A DNA stretch of 20,675 nucleotides from Bacteroidia bacterium (GCA_025358395.1 JANYJT010000253.1:1-20675), one strand, 5' to 3'; positions 1 through 8,923 are shown, numbered from the stretch's first letter. Notes: generated by a model from the sequence alone, not told the origin. Numbers and translations are program-made.

Positions 1-510
1 GAGTCGCTCAAATTCGGAGCGAACAATCGTCTCATCGTCCGTGAAGGTAGCCATTCCCATCACTCCGGCAAATGTGATATTTTTCATGGCCCCGGTTTCA
101 GCCATGGCTAATATTTCTTCAGCTTCAGTTAGGGTCAAACCAAACTTGCTCTCCTCTGAGGCGATATGGAACTCAAAAAGTATTTTCACCATCCGGTCGC
201 ATTTTTCGGCTTCCTTGTTGATGGCTGAAAGAAGTTTGAAGCTATCCACCCCATGGATCATTGAAATAAAGGGAACGATTTGTTTCACCTTGTTGCTCTG
301 AAGATGACCGATAAAATGCCATTCGATGTCTTTGGGCAATTCCTGCCACTTCCCAGTCAACTCCTGAACTTTATTTTCTCCAAAAAGTCGCTGACCAGAC
401 CGGTAGGCCTCCATGATCCGGTCAATGCTTTTCGTTTTGGAAACTGCCACCAGCTTTACCCGGGCCGGAAGCTGACTCTGAATGAATATAAGGTTTTCCG
501 TTGTCGACAT
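1..510 (-). CDS. yggS: YggS-family pyridoxal 5'-phosphate homeostasis protein, C-terminus beyond window
   Basis: The minus strand is open from an ATG at 508-510 to the window edge, giving the first 170 residues. The product is a YggS/PLPBP-family protein, a single-domain fold-type III PLP carrier that buffers vitamin B6 and has no known catalytic reaction. The translation shows VAVSKTKS, with the expected PLP-binding lysine at residue 25, then GENKVQEL and HFIGHLQSNK, all diagnostic of the family. Family members are about 220-230 residues, so roughly 50-60 residues are missing off the left edge. It is divergently oriented from the beta-barrel gene starting near 583-634, with a short A+T-rich gap between them. 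The family assignment is secure; its role is known only from the family. Confidence 0.93.
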   Translation of the reverse strand, partial: MSTTENLIFIQSQLPARVKLVAVSKTKSIDRIMEAYRSGQRLFGENKVQELTGKWQELPKDIEWHFIGHLQSNKVKQIVPFISMIHGVDSFKLLSAINKEAEKCDRMVKILFEFHIASEESKFGLTLTEAEEILAMAETGAMKNITFAGVMGMATFTDDETIVRSEFERL

Positions 511-582
511 TGAAAATAAATTGTACCCAAATTTAGCAAAAGAGATTCATTTTCCTACTTTTACAAATGGATTGACCAAGAT

Positions 583-1365
583 ATGACTATTATCCGGATC
601 CAAAGTTTAAACGCAGCGAGTATAAAATTTCAAATGGAGCACAGAAAATCTAATATTTCACCCAATAGCCTGAAATTCAAAATTTTGAATGTGTTCTTTG
701 GGTTAACGTTCTTGTTTTTGTTTGCATCACCCATTTTGGCTCAGGACGAGCCATTTAAGAAGGAGTTCTATTTCGGAGCCAAAGGTGGAATGGTATACAG
801 CAGGGTAAAATTTAAACCCAATGTTGAACAGAACCTTTTCACGGGAAATTCCGGCGGATTGTTTTTCAGGATGATCTCTGAACCACATGTCGGCATTCAA
901 ATTGAATTCAACTATCTTCAAAAAGGGTGGGAAGAAAAGCCTCTCACCGGACAGGCACAGAACTATTTCCACAAACTCAGCTACTTTGATATTCCGATTA
1001 TGACCCACGCCAATCTGGGCAAGAAAGCCTTCCGTTTTACGCTAAATCTTGGCCCTTCGGTGGCTTTCCTGATTTCCGACAGTCAGGGAATGAACCCCTC
1101 AACACCAGGAATACCTGCCAGTCCGGCTATCCCATATTGGGGAAAACCCATCGATTCAAAGATTGATTTTCTTTTCACAGGAGGTGTTGGTACTGAGTAC
1201 CATTTCAAGAAAGCCGGGGCTTTGGCCCTTGATGCCCGTGTCTTCTATTCGCTCACCAATCTCTACGAATCCAAGAATTATGGGTATGATCCTTCACAGA
1301 CGAATGGGATACAGGTGACGCTTGGGTATTTGTTCAGACTCAACCCAGAGAGGAAGAAGGACTAG
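583..1365 (+). CDS. Secreted outer-membrane beta-barrel protein (PorT/OMP_b-brl_2-like)
   Basis: A hydrophobic stretch (about residues 33-53, ending ASPILA before QDEPF) reads as a Sec signal peptide with cleavage near residue 53 of the longest frame. The mature part has alternating amphipathic strands rich in Gly and aromatics, starting KEFYFGAKGGMVYS and ending with LGYLFRLNP. This is the pattern of the small eight-stranded outer-membrane proteins annotated as porin family or PorT in Bacteroidota. The first ATG (583) would give an unusually long N-terminal region, so the second ATG at 634 (residue 18) is at least as likely; neither has a convincing ribosome binding site. The gene stands alone between yggS (divergent) and DUF1015 (convergent). 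No ligand or specific function can be assigned, and a true PorT role in type IX secretion is not implied. Confidence 0.8.
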   Translation: MTIIRIQSLNAASIKFQMEHRKSNISPNSLKFKILNVFFGLTFLFLFASPILAQDEPFKKEFYFGAKGGMVYSRVKFKPNVEQNLFTGNSGGLFFRMISEPHVGIQIEFNYLQKGWEEKPLTGQAQNYFHKLSYFDIPIMTHANLGKKAFRFTLNLGPSVAFLISDSQGMNPSTPGIPASPAIPYWGKPIDSKIDFLFTGGVGTEYHFKKAGALALDARVFYSLTNLYESKNYGYDPSQTNGIQVTLGYLFRLNPERKKD

Positions 1366-1412
1366 GGGACTGGGGGATAAAGAGGGGGCGACAGGGTGAG
1401 TGGGAGACGGGG
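1365..1412 (+). repeat. G-run-rich spacer with G-quadruplex potential
   Basis: Directly at the stop codon of the beta-barrel gene lie six plus-strand runs of three to five G (1365-1368, 1372-1376, 1384-1388, 1394-1396, 1402-1404, 1409-1412), separated by short purine-rich loops. The stretch is non-coding and unlike the A+T-rich spacers elsewhere in the window. It could fold into a G-quadruplex in the mRNA 3' end, or be a degenerate intergenic repeat. Confidence 0.55.
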
Positions 1413-1431
1413 CGAGTGGTTTATATTGTTC

Positions 1432-1484
1432 AAAAAAACTTGAAGGGTTTGAAATGTTCGTAATCATGAACACTTCAAACCCTT
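1432..1484 (-). terminator. Intrinsic terminator of the serC-DUF1015 unit
   Basis: Arms at 1443-1459 and 1468-1484 form a 17-bp stem around an 8-nt loop. The single non-Watson-Crick position is a G-U pair in minus-strand RNA but an A-C mismatch in plus-strand RNA. On the minus strand the stem is followed after 4 nt by seven T (complement of A1432-1438). It lies just past the DUF1015 stop codon at 1511, so it terminates leftward transcription. The plus-strand side lacks a comparable T tract. Confidence 0.85.
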
Positions 1485-1510
1485 TAGACATTATAAACCC
1501 TTTAAACTTT

Positions 1511-2758
1511 TTAGTGTAACTCGTGAACAACTAATCCGGAGCGAAGTTTTGGTTCGAACCAGGTTGTTTTTGGGGGCATAATATTGCCCGTGTCTGCAAT
1601 GTTGATCAATTGCTGCATGGAAACAGCGTAAAGGGCAAAAGCCACTTTCATCTCGCCCGAATCGACTCTTCTTTTCAATTCGCCCAATCCCCTGATACCA
1701 CCGACAAAATCTATTCTTTTGTCTGTTCTGAGATCCCGGATACCCAGGATTTTGTCCAGAACCAAATCCGAGAGAATCGTTACATCCAGGACACCAATCG
1801 GATCGTTGTCGTTGTATCTTCCGGGCTTGGCAGTCAGTTTGTACCAAACTCCGTCGAGGTACATCGAAAAAATATGCAAAGCTTCTGGTTTGTAAATTTC
1901 GGCGCCCAATTTTACAACTTCAAAATCAACGCCGAGCTTCACCAGCAATTCTTCAGAAGACAATCCGTCAAGATCCTTAACAACCCGGTTGTAATCAATT
2001 ATCCTCAACTGATTGTCCGGGAAATGCACTGCCAGAAAGAAATTGTACTCTTCTGAGCCATTGTGATTTGGATTATTTGCCCTTTTTTCTTTGCCCACCA
2101 AAGCGGCGGCGGCTGTTCTGTGATGTCCGTCGGCTACGTAGGTAGCAGGAATTTTGGCAAACAATTCAACCAGTTTGCCGATTGTCTTTTGTTCGTCCAC
2201 CAGCCAAAAATGATGTCCGAAACCGTCTGCGGCTATAAAATCATATTCCGGTTTGCGGGACGTAACGATATCAGAGACAATCCGGTCTATTTCGGCTACA
2301 GCAGGATAAGCAAAGAAAACTGGTTCCATGTTCGCGTCGGTGATGCGCACATGTTTCATCCGGTCTTCCTCTTTGTCGCTGCGGGTGAGTTCATGTTTCT
2401 TAATCACACCCGTCAGGTAATCATCGACAGAAGCGCAGCCCACGAGGCCATACTGCGTGCGGCCGTCCATGGTTTGTGCGTAGATATAAAGGCAATCGTG
2501 GTCATCCTTGAGGAGCCAGCCTTTAGATTTGAAAAGTCCGAAGTTTTCGGCAGCTTTTTGGTATACTTCAGGAAGGTGCTCATCGATTCCGACAGGAAGA
2601 TCTATCTCCGGTTTGATGATATGCAACAAAGAATATGGATTTCCAGCAGCTTCCATGCGCGCCTCATCCGAATTAAGCACATCATATGGACGTGAAGCAA
2701 CCTGAGAAGCGAGCTCTTTGGGAGGACGCAGGCCGCTGAAAGGTTTTAATATGGCCAT
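1511..2758 (-). CDS. DUF1015 family protein
   Basis: The 415-residue product starts MAILKPFSGLRPP and contains ASRPYDVLN, NPYSLLHI, YADGHHRTAAA (about residue 210) and a C-terminal IDFVGGIRGL segment, all typical of the DUF1015/COG4198 family. Its length matches the family. The biochemical role is unknown, but the family is repeatedly found beside serine-biosynthesis genes in Bacteroidota. Here its ATG lies 1 nt after the serC stop, so the two are almost certainly co-transcribed and probably translationally coupled. The strong terminator at 1432-1484 closes the unit. A link to serine or phosphoserine metabolism follows from context only. A long antisense open frame over this gene is a coding shadow. 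Confidence 0.93.
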   Translation of the reverse strand: MAILKPFSGLRPPKELASQVASRPYDVLNSDEARMEAAGNPYSLLHIIKPEIDLPVGIDEHLPEVYQKAAENFGLFKSKGWLLKDDHDCLYIYAQTMDGRTQYGLVGCASVDDYLTGVIKKHELTRSDKEEDRMKHVRITDANMEPVFFAYPAVAEIDRIVSDIVTSRKPEYDFIAADGFGHHFWLVDEQKTIGKLVELFAKIPATYVADGHHRTAAAALVGKEKRANNPNHNGSEEYNFFLAVHFPDNQLRIIDYNRVVKDLDGLSSEELLVKLGVDFEVVKLGAEIYKPEALHIFSMYLDGVWYKLTAKPGRYNDNDPIGVLDVTILSDLVLDKILGIRDLRTDKRIDFVGGIRGLGELKRRVDSGEMKVAFALYAVSMQQLINIADTGNIMPPKTTWFEPKLRSGLVVHELH

Positions 2759-2759
2759 A

Positions 2760-3830
2760 TTATTGCTTTGCTTCGAAATCTTTCATGGTTTGAACAAGGG
2801 CAGCTACACTCTCTATTGGCATGGCATTGTAGATGGATGCCCTGAAACCGCCTACGCTACGGTGACCTTCAATCCCAACAAGGTTATTTTCTTTGGCCAA
2901 TGTTTGGAAATCTTTCTCTAAATGTTCGTTGCCGGGAGTCATCACGAATGTAACATTCATGCGTGAACGGTCGGCAGGATCCGGAACAGTCGACTGGAAC
3001 ATGGAATTGCGGTCGATTTCGTCGTACAGCAATTTTGCTTTGGCAATATTTTTCGCTTCCATGGCCTTGATACCGCCATTTTCTTTCAGCCACAGCAGCG
3101 TCTGAAGGGCGGCAAAAACTGGCAAGCACGGAGGAGTATTGAACATCGATTCTTTCTCGATATGTGTCTGATAGTTGATCATTGTCGGAATCGGCTTACC
3201 TGTTTTTCCGAGGACATCTTTGCGGACAATCACAAGCGTCACGCCTGCCGGAGCCAGGTTTTTCTGAGCTCCTGCGTAGATGACGGCATATTTGGAGATA
3301 TCCAACGGGCGACTGAAAATATCGGACGACATATCTGCAACCAATGGAACAGGCGAATCCAGATCGTATAACATTTCGGTTCCAAAGATGGTGTTGTTGG
3401 TGGTGATGTGGAGGTAATCCAGATCTGTTGGTATGTCGAATCCTTTTGGAATGTAATTGTAGTTCTTATCCTTGGAGGAGGCGACTTCCACTACTTCCCC
3501 GAAAAATTTGCCCTCTTTGATGGCCGCGGTTGCCCAAACACCTGTGTTCATGTATCCGGCTTTGCTCTTCATCAGGTTGTATGGAGCCATGTAAAATTGT
3601 GTACTGGCACCACCTTGCAGAAAGAGGACTTCGTACCCTTCCGGAACTTCGAGCAACTCTTTTACCAATGCAATGGCCTGATCCATTACCGCGACAAACT
3701 CTTTGCTTCTGTGTGAGACTTCCATCACAGAAAGTGTTGTTCCTGCAAAATTTACAACAGCTTCGGCTGTTTTTTGAATCGTGAACTCCGGAAGGATTGA
3801 TGGTCCCGCGTAAAAATTATGCTTCTTCAT
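2760..3830 (-). CDS. serC: Phosphoserine aminotransferase
   Basis: SerC is a PLP-dependent class V aminotransferase that converts 3-phosphohydroxypyruvate and glutamate to O-phosphoserine, the second step of serine synthesis; it also acts in pyridoxine synthesis in some bacteria. The 356-residue protein has full family length. Visible features are the N-terminal [10 protein letters not shown], the phosphate/PLP loop [11 protein letters not shown] (71-81), VADMSSD with the PLP-contacting Asp at 166, and [12 protein letters not shown] with the Schiff-base lysine at 190. The end [17 protein letters not shown] is characteristic of SerC. It is the first gene of a two-gene unit with DUF1015, 1 nt apart. 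The related serA, often found between these two genes in Bacteroidota, is absent here and must lie elsewhere. The 208-bp spacer upstream is A+T-rich and presumably holds the promoter, but I see no clean -33/-7 pair. Confidence 0.97.
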   Translation of the reverse strand: MKKHNFYAGPSILPEFTIQKTAEAVVNFAGTTLSVMEVSHRSKEFVAVMDQAIALVKELLEVPEGYEVLFLQGGASTQFYMAPYNLMKSKAGYMNTGVWATAAIKEGKFFGEVVEVASSKDKNYNYIPKGFDIPTDLDYLHITTNNTIFGTEMLYDLDSPVPLVADMSSDIFSRPLDISKYAVIYAGAQKNLAPAGVTLVIVRKDVLGKTGKPIPTMINYQTHIEKESMFNTPPCLPVFAALQTLLWLKENGGIKAMEAKNIAKAKLLYDEIDRNSMFQSTVPDPADRSRMNVTFVMTPGNEHLEKDFQTLAKENNLVGIEGHRSVGGFRASIYNAMPIESVAALVQTMKDFEAKQ

Positions 3831-4038
3831 TTAGATCAGTTTTAAAAGATTTGACAGACTTTACGGACACAGCCGGAAAGCATTAAAATATATAACCTAT
3901 TAGATATTTAACTACTTAAATTTAATGAACTTATCTTCTGATTTTTGTGTGTGAAAATAATATTTTAATCCGAAAAACATGACAAAAATCAGTTAAGTTT
4001 AAGTTATGTCTTTCAAAATTCGGAGATATAGAAACAAT

Positions 4039-5121
4039 CTAAATAAACGGCATCTTTACAACTTTGGCTTTGAGAAGTTTGCCCCTTACCTCCAAATAAA
4101 TTTCACATCCGGGTGAGGCAAATTCTGAAGGCACATATCCCATGCCAATACCTTTTTCTAGCACGGGAGATTGTGTTCCTGAAGTAACCCTGCCAATTAC
4201 CGTACCGGATGAGTCCGTGATTGGATAATGGTGCCTTGGAATACCCCGGTCGATCATTTCAAATCCGCACAAACGGTTGGCGGTTCCCTGCTTTTTCTGC
4301 TTCAGCAATATATCTTTGTCAATGAATTGTTTGTGATCCTTGAATTTGGTGATCCAGCCCAATCCGGCTTCAATGGGAGAGGTTGTATCGTCAATATCAT
4401 TGCCATAAAGACAGAAGCCCATTTCCAAACGTAAGGTGTCGCGGGCAGCCAGGCCGATCGGCTTGATTCCAAATTCACCGCCTGCTTCAAAAATTGCCTT
4501 CCACATGGACTCTGCATACTTGTTGTAAAAATACAATTCAAATCCGCCTGCACCGGTGTATCCGGTCGCCGATATGATCACATCTTTCACTCCGGCCATT
4601 TCACCTACCGTGAAAGTGTAATACTTGATTGCGGAGAGGTCAACTGAGGTGAGTTTTTGCAGAACTTCGAGGGCTTTTGGTCCCTGAACAGCCAATTGTG
4701 AAATACTGTCTGAGGTATTTTCCATCAGTACTCCCCGGTCATTCCGGCTTACCAGCCAATTCCAGTCCTTCTCCACATTTGAAGCATTGACAACCAGCAG
4801 ATATTTCTCCTGCGAGAAATAATAGACCAGCAGATCATCCACTATTCCTCCTTTTCCGTTTGGAAAACAGGAATATTGGGCCTGTCCGGGCTGAAGAACT
4901 GATACATCATTGGAGGTAACTTTCTGCAAAAAATCAAGTGCCAAAGGGCCTTTTACCCAAATTTCTCCCATATGCGAAACATCAAATACACCGACACCCC
5001 GGCGTACCGTCATGTGTTCATCCTTGATTCCTGAATACTCGATTGGCATATCGAAGCCGGCAAATTCAGCCATTTTGGCTTTGTAACCAAGATGGATTCC
5101 GTGAAAACTGGTTTCTAACAT
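4039..5121 (-). CDS. gcvT: Glycine cleavage system aminomethyltransferase (T protein)
   Basis: GcvT takes the aminomethyl group from lipoylated H protein and, with tetrahydrofolate, releases ammonia and forms 5,10-methylene-THF. The 360-residue product is full length. Visible family motifs include [12 protein letters not shown] (20-31), VFDVSHMGE (45-53), the [11 protein letters not shown] segment carrying the catalytic Asp (95/96), and [19 protein letters not shown], followed by the C-terminal beta-barrel that ends SVASP-like in the family (here [12 protein letters not shown]). The other glycine-cleavage genes (gcvH, gcvP) are not in this window, consistent with the dispersed arrangement common in Bacteroidota. 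Together with serC it serves one-carbon/serine-glycine metabolism, but the 208-bp gap between them makes a shared transcript unproven. Confidence 0.97.
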   Translation of the reverse strand: MLETSFHGIHLGYKAKMAEFAGFDMPIEYSGIKDEHMTVRRGVGVFDVSHMGEIWVKGPLALDFLQKVTSNDVSVLQPGQAQYSCFPNGKGGIVDDLLVYYFSQEKYLLVVNASNVEKDWNWLVSRNDRGVLMENTSDSISQLAVQGPKALEVLQKLTSVDLSAIKYYTFTVGEMAGVKDVIISATGYTGAGGFELYFYNKYAESMWKAIFEAGGEFGIKPIGLAARDTLRLEMGFCLYGNDIDDTTSPIEAGLGWITKFKDHKQFIDKDILLKQKKQGTANRLCGFEMIDRGIPRHHYPITDSSGTVIGRVTSGTQSPVLEKGIGMGYVPSEFASPGCEIYLEVRGKLLKAKVVKMPFI

Positions 5122-5406
5122 TTATCCGAATTTTAAAAATTAAACTTGACCTAAATCTAATTCATGCGATCTTAACAGTTCTAAAAAACTTGTTATATTT
5201 ATAATCAACTTTTGTACTGCACCTGAGTCAGGAGAATAAGACTACTTCATCAAGCAAGGTTATTTAAAGAAAATAAGGTTGTTTGCATGGTCAAAATTAA
5301 GAAAAATATAGCGTTGAGTACCTAATAAAACTCATATCACAGAGAATTTATCTTTGGTTTCAATTTACAGATATCCCTGTAAAAACCTCTTAACCATACG
5401 TAAACA
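5122..5406. other. A+T-rich divergent intergenic region between gcvT and the HPt gene
   Basis: This 285-bp spacer separates two divergent genes, so it should contain both promoters. It is strongly A+T-rich. I found no ORF of useful size, no tRNA-like fold, no stem with a T tract and no convincing Bacteroidota TTTG/TAnnTTTG promoter pair on either strand. A glycine riboswitch, which can precede gcv genes in other phyla, is not recognisable here. Confidence 0.5.
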
Positions 5407-5751
5407 ATGGCATATACAAATCTAAATTACCTCAAAAATATCACTGAAGGGAACAAGGAAATCATACGGGAAATGGTTGAAATGTTCATTGTACAAGTAC
5501 CCGAATTCATCAGAAAACTGAATATCCTTTATCAAACGGGGCAATATGAAGCACTTGGGAAGGAGGCACACAAGGCAAAATCCTCTTTGCAGATCATGGG
5601 GATGGCTGAATTGGAGCTGGAAATGAAAAGGTTTCAGCTCAAGACCATTGAAGGAGTTGATGTGGAGAGTTATCCTGTTCACATCCAAAATTTTGAAAAA
5701 CAATGTTTGGCAGCAATTCAGGAGCTTCGGGTGGAGCTGACATTGTTATGA
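5407..5751 (+). CDS. Stand-alone HPt (histidine phosphotransfer) domain protein
   Basis: This is a 114-residue, all-helical protein with the HPt signature EAHKAKSSLQIMGM; His55 is the expected phosphorylated residue, followed by the Lys and the small residues that pack around it. HPt proteins relay phosphate between the receiver of a hybrid histidine kinase and a terminal response regulator in the cytoplasm. No kinase, receiver or other domain is fused to it and none is adjacent, so its partners lie elsewhere. Its length is just the four-helix bundle. It is convergent with the alpha/beta hydrolase gene 34 bp downstream, with no obvious terminator between them. The domain call is secure; the pathway is unknown. 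Confidence 0.9.
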   Translation: MAYTNLNYLKNITEGNKEIIREMVEMFIVQVPEFIRKLNILYQTGQYEALGKEAHKAKSSLQIMGMAELELEMKRFQLKTIEGVDVESYPVHIQNFEKQCLAAIQELRVELTLL

Positions 5752-5785
5752 GCCTTTGATGCCAGGGGAATTTAGCCCAATCATC

Positions 5786-6787
5786 CTATTTAACCGGCCT
5801 CATACCCAGCACCTTTTCTGCGAACAGGTAAGTTTCATTTCTAACTTCCGGTATGGATCCTGAGGTCAGATCGCTGCACACTACATGATTGCCGGCATTT
5901 GGAAAAGCAATGGCATACTTTTTCGCCACCGGCGTACCCAATTCACCGAACATTCTCAGTGAAGCTTTTACCTCAACAATTTCATCCTGATGTTTCTCAT
6001 CCTTGTAATAATAACCCATAAATACCGGACAAATGATTTTGGCAAACAGCTCCTTTTTCATGGTTACATCCAAAAGTTGTTGCAGATAAACGGTAGCCTC
6101 CGCGCGGTAGGTGCAATTCCAGTATTTACAGATTTCCCCGTTAGGATCATCTTTAGTTACCCTGAATTTACTGCCATAATTCAATTGGGCAATTTGCAAT
6201 CCCCACGGACCGGAAAGCAGCATTGCCTCCTTCTGTTTGATCTGAACATTTGGGGAATAAAGGATCAAAGCAGAAACCAATTCAGGGAAATCGGAAGCCA
6301 ATTTCAATGCAAGGGTACTACCTGTGGAACAGCCCATGACCAATACTTTTTGCCCAAGTTGGCGGGCTATAACAAGCGCTTCTTTCGCTGATTCATAAAG
6401 CCGTTGAGGAGTCATATCCAGCAATGGATTTTCAACTATCTCCCCATGGGATGCCAGACGTGCCAGGTAGGCATTGCAGCCAAAATGCGCGGCAAAATCC
6501 TCATTAACAGGATATCCTTCATGCCGGCTCGCAGAGAAACCATGCAAGTACAACAGAACATATTCGGTTGATTGCCGGGTAGAATCGTTGGCCCATATAA
6601 TTTTCGCTTCGCATCCCGGTCTGATTTTTATGCCCGGTTTATTTTCTATGGAGGATACATAATTTTCTACACTACCCTCAATTTTGGGCAGGTTCTTATT
6701 CAGAACAGGTGCCGGCATCTTCGGACCAGCAAAGAAAAGCAGGACAAATACAACGAGGGAAACCGAAATATATTTGATCACTTTCAC
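5786..6787 (-). CDS. Membrane-anchored alpha/beta hydrolase
   Basis: The 333-residue protein begins with a GTG codon (6785-6787) and a hydrophobic segment at about residues 6-22, which is either a signal anchor or an uncleaved signal peptide without a lipobox. The hydrolase fold follows: LLYLHGFSASRHE (78-90) provides the oxyanion HG motif, GCSTG (152-156) the nucleophile elbow with Ser154, Asp263 in YYYKDE is a plausible triad acid, and His301 in NAGNHVV is the triad base. The substrate cannot be read from the sequence; esterase or lipase activity in the envelope is a reasonable guess. It lies 128 bp downstream of the decayed MFS gene on the same strand, but the spacer shows no sign of an operon. 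An upstream ATG in frame is not present, so GTG is the likely start. Confidence 0.85.
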   Translation of the reverse strand: MKVIKYISVSLVVFVLLFFAGPKMPAPVLNKNLPKIEGSVENYVSSIENKPGIKIRPGCEAKIIWANDSTRQSTEYVLLYLHGFSASRHEGYPVNEDFAAHFGCNAYLARLASHGEIVENPLLDMTPQRLYESAKEALVIARQLGQKVLVMGCSTGSTLALKLASDFPELVSALILYSPNVQIKQKEAMLLSGPWGLQIAQLNYGSKFRVTKDDPNGEICKYWNCTYRAEATVYLQQLLDVTMKKELFAKIICPVFMGYYYKDEKHQDEIVEVKASLRMFGELGTPVAKKYAIAFPNAGNHVVCSDLTSGSIPEVRNETYLFAEKVLGMRPVK

Positions 6788-6915
6788 TTGTAAATATTTT
6801 TGTTAAATTATTGAATATTTGTAAGTACTTATGGATCTCGCAGCTGAATTTACATTTCCTTTTGTGGGTTTTGCCCATGCTTGTTTCATATTGCAAGAAT
6901 AAATTGCCTATCATG

Positions 6916-7964
6916 TTAAGGTCGAAAACGATGGATCAGGAAGTTCAGATCACAGCTGGTTCTTCCCTTTTCAACTTCGTAACTGCAATAATTACCAAAC
7001 TTACAATAAAAAAGAGCGACAATAACAATGCACTGTTCCGCATGCTACCGGTAATTTGCTCGATTATTCCAAAACCCAACATCCCAATGACGATGGCCAA
7101 TTTTCCGCACTGTCATAAAAACTGAAATAGGAAGCTGTGTCAGTAGTATCGGATGGAATCAACTTTGACCAGGTTGAACGCGCCTGTGACCGGATTCCTC
7201 CCATAACCATGCCGACCATAGCGGCCAAGGCATTAAATTGATATTCATTTTGAATGAGATAGGCTGAGAAGCATACCAGAATCCAGATTGATAACATCCA
7301 CAGTAGCGATGTTTTATTCCCAAAACGAGCAGAAACTCTACCAAAAACTATCGCTCCGATGATGGCTACCAACTGAATAATTAGGATGGTCATAATCAGT
7401 TTGGTATCGGTAATTCCCAGCTCTGCTTTGCCAAAAAGCGATGCGACGATGATGATCGTTTGAACCCCCATGCTGAAAAAGAAGAAAGAAAGCAAAAACC
7501 TGTTCATTGCCTTGTGCTTGCTGATGTAACTGAACACTATTCTCATTTCATGAAAGCCTTTTGTGAAGATGGTCATATCAATCCGTACCTTTTTTCGATC
7601 TTCCCTCAGGTAATAAAATGCGAATTGGGAAACCAATGCATGCCATTGAACCCAACAAGGTAAAAAACTGCATGAACCTTTTGCGATATCCGCCCATATC
7701 GGCAATACCGGATAACGAAAGAGTCAGAAAAATCACCAACAGGTAACCCAAAGCAATCGCATATTCATACAGAACAGTGTTTTTTATATTCAATCCCAAA
7801 AATTGTACTATTTCTGAACCAAAAGCTTTCTTGGTTACAATTTGATAATATATTGGATACAAGACCGTATTTACACTGAGAATGTAGGCAGAATTGGCAA
7901 TGTCGTACGAGCACCAGGCATTGATTACCTTTGGGGAATTGATTGGTAAAACGGGTCTGGTCAT
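6916..7964 (-). pseudogene. Decayed UMF1-family MFS transporter
   Basis: The N-terminal part (ATG at 7962-7964) reads INAWCSYDIANSAYILSV and GIADMGGYRKRFMQFFTLLGSMACIG, the conserved start of Bacteroidota UMF1-type MFS permeases. At about 7632 the reading frame is lost. The family sequence resumes in another frame as SQFAFYYLRED and continues through SFFFFSMGVQTIIIVASLFGK to SYFSFYDSAE. A second shift near 7103, which one extra A in the short A-run would repair, leads to a third frame reading LAIVIGMLGFGIIEQITGS, which stops at 6916-6918. The joined length is about 350 codons against roughly 430 for the family, so some 80-100 codons (about TM4-TM6) are missing at the first lesion. It is a pseudogene unless the assembly is wrong. 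The original substrate is unknown. Confidence 0.88.
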
Positions 7965-8070
7965 GGTAAATAGTTCAGTTTAAGCACAAAAATATATTTT
8001 TTATCGGGAAAATATTCAGATATTGGCTTTTTATCATATGATCACTTTTTCACCAAGGAATGTTACGCAG

Positions 8071-8835
8071 ATGAAGAAAAACAGCACCATTATTTATACT
8101 TTATCAAAAATCATTGCCTTTAAAGTCAGGACTTTACTGCGTTTTAGATATAAAATAAAGGTCCTGGGAGCTGAGGTTTTTCAGAATAATGCGCCGCTAT
8201 TCGTGTTGCCAAATCATCAGGCACTGATCGATCCGGTGGTCCTGGTAAGCCATCTTTACCGCTACACCACCGTTACCCCGGTCATTTCGGAGATATACTA
8301 TGACATCCCGGTAGCTAAATCATTTTTCAGAAAATTAGGGGCGATCCGGGTCAGTGATCTGGCAAGTGGCAGCAGGGATACCCAGGTCTTAAAAGTAATA
8401 ATCCGTTCTGTTCTGAAAGGACTGAAACGCGGGAATAACATTATATTATATCCAAGTGGTCAAATTGCCGGACAAGGATATGAGAAAATATTTAATAAAA
8501 AATCGGCCTGGCACATCGTTGGAAAATTACCGGATGATGCGCTGGTTATTGGCGTTCGGATCACGGGATTATGGGGAAGTATGTTTTCGAAGGCAAGGAC
8601 CGGCAAATCACCGGATTTCTTTACTAAATTGTTGGAAGGTTTGTTTTTTGTGCTGGCCAATCTGCTTTTCTTTGTACCAAAAAGAACGGTCACACTTGAA
8701 TTTGAAGACTTGACGGTCAGCGCCAGAAAGATAGCGTCTGAAGGTCAAAAACCATTCAATAGTTATCTGGAAGAATTTTACAATCTGAAAGGAGAAGAGC
8801 AAGCCCTTTATCTGAATCATTATTTCTATTTATAG
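8071..8835 (+). CDS. Lysophospholipid acyltransferase, PlsC-like domain of the Aas type
   Basis: The 254-residue protein, taken from the ATG at 8071, is a glycerolipid acyltransferase. NHQALIDP at residues 48-55 supplies the catalytic HX4D motif (His49, Asp54), and NNIILYPSGQIAGQGYEK (122-139) is the phosphate-binding block, with YPSG in place of the usual FPEG. A hydrophobic helix at about 189-203 suggests membrane association. Upstream in-frame ATGs at 8023 and 8038 would add 16 or 11 residues of poor quality; AAGGA at 8054-8058 favours 8071. The sequence resembles the acyltransferase domain of acyl-ACP synthetase/acyltransferase proteins, where an AMP-binding ligase follows. Here the frame stops at YLNHYFYL and the next DNA is the restriction island, so the ligase partner is absent and the end may be truncated. 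Confidence 0.82.
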   Translation: MKKNSTIIYTLSKIIAFKVRTLLRFRYKIKVLGAEVFQNNAPLFVLPNHQALIDPVVLVSHLYRYTTVTPVISEIYYDIPVAKSFFRKLGAIRVSDLASGSRDTQVLKVIIRSVLKGLKRGNNIILYPSGQIAGQGYEKIFNKKSAWHIVGKLPDDALVIGVRITGLWGSMFSKARTGKSPDFFTKLLEGLFFVLANLLFFVPKRTVTLEFEDLTVSARKIASEGQKPFNSYLEEFYNLKGEEQALYLNHYFYL

Positions 8836-8885
8836 TTCGCTGGTGTGCGTCATGCTGGGAGCATCTTTCAACATACAGCATTTAA

Positions 8886-8919
8886 TTGAGGTGATTCTTT
8901 TTTGAAATTCGTATCTTCG
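8886..8919 (+). promoter_or_regulatory. Possible Bacteroidota-type promoter of the restriction-modification unit
   Basis: TTG at 8886-8888 and TATCTTCG at 8912-8919 resemble the Bacteroidota -33 (TTTG) and -7 (TAnnTTTG) elements with one mismatch in each; the 23-bp spacing is at the long end. The -7 box ends only 4 nt before the methyltransferase ATG at 8924, so the transcript would have almost no leader. Confidence 0.4.
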
Positions 8920-8923
8920 TAAC

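Noticed and set aside
2063..2695. Long plus-strand open frame (210 codons) opposite DUF1015
   Set aside because: It is antisense to a clearly recognisable gene, has no family motif or ribosome binding site, and its composition follows the codon pattern of the real gene.
5122..5406. Glycine riboswitch upstream of gcvT
   Set aside because: No conserved aptamer core or paired helices could be recognised; the region is plain A+T-rich spacer.
8852..8864. Small hairpin (ATGCT/AGCAT) after the acyltransferase as a terminator
   Set aside because: The stem has only 5 bp with a 3-nt loop and no real T tract follows, so it does not meet the bar for an intrinsic terminator.
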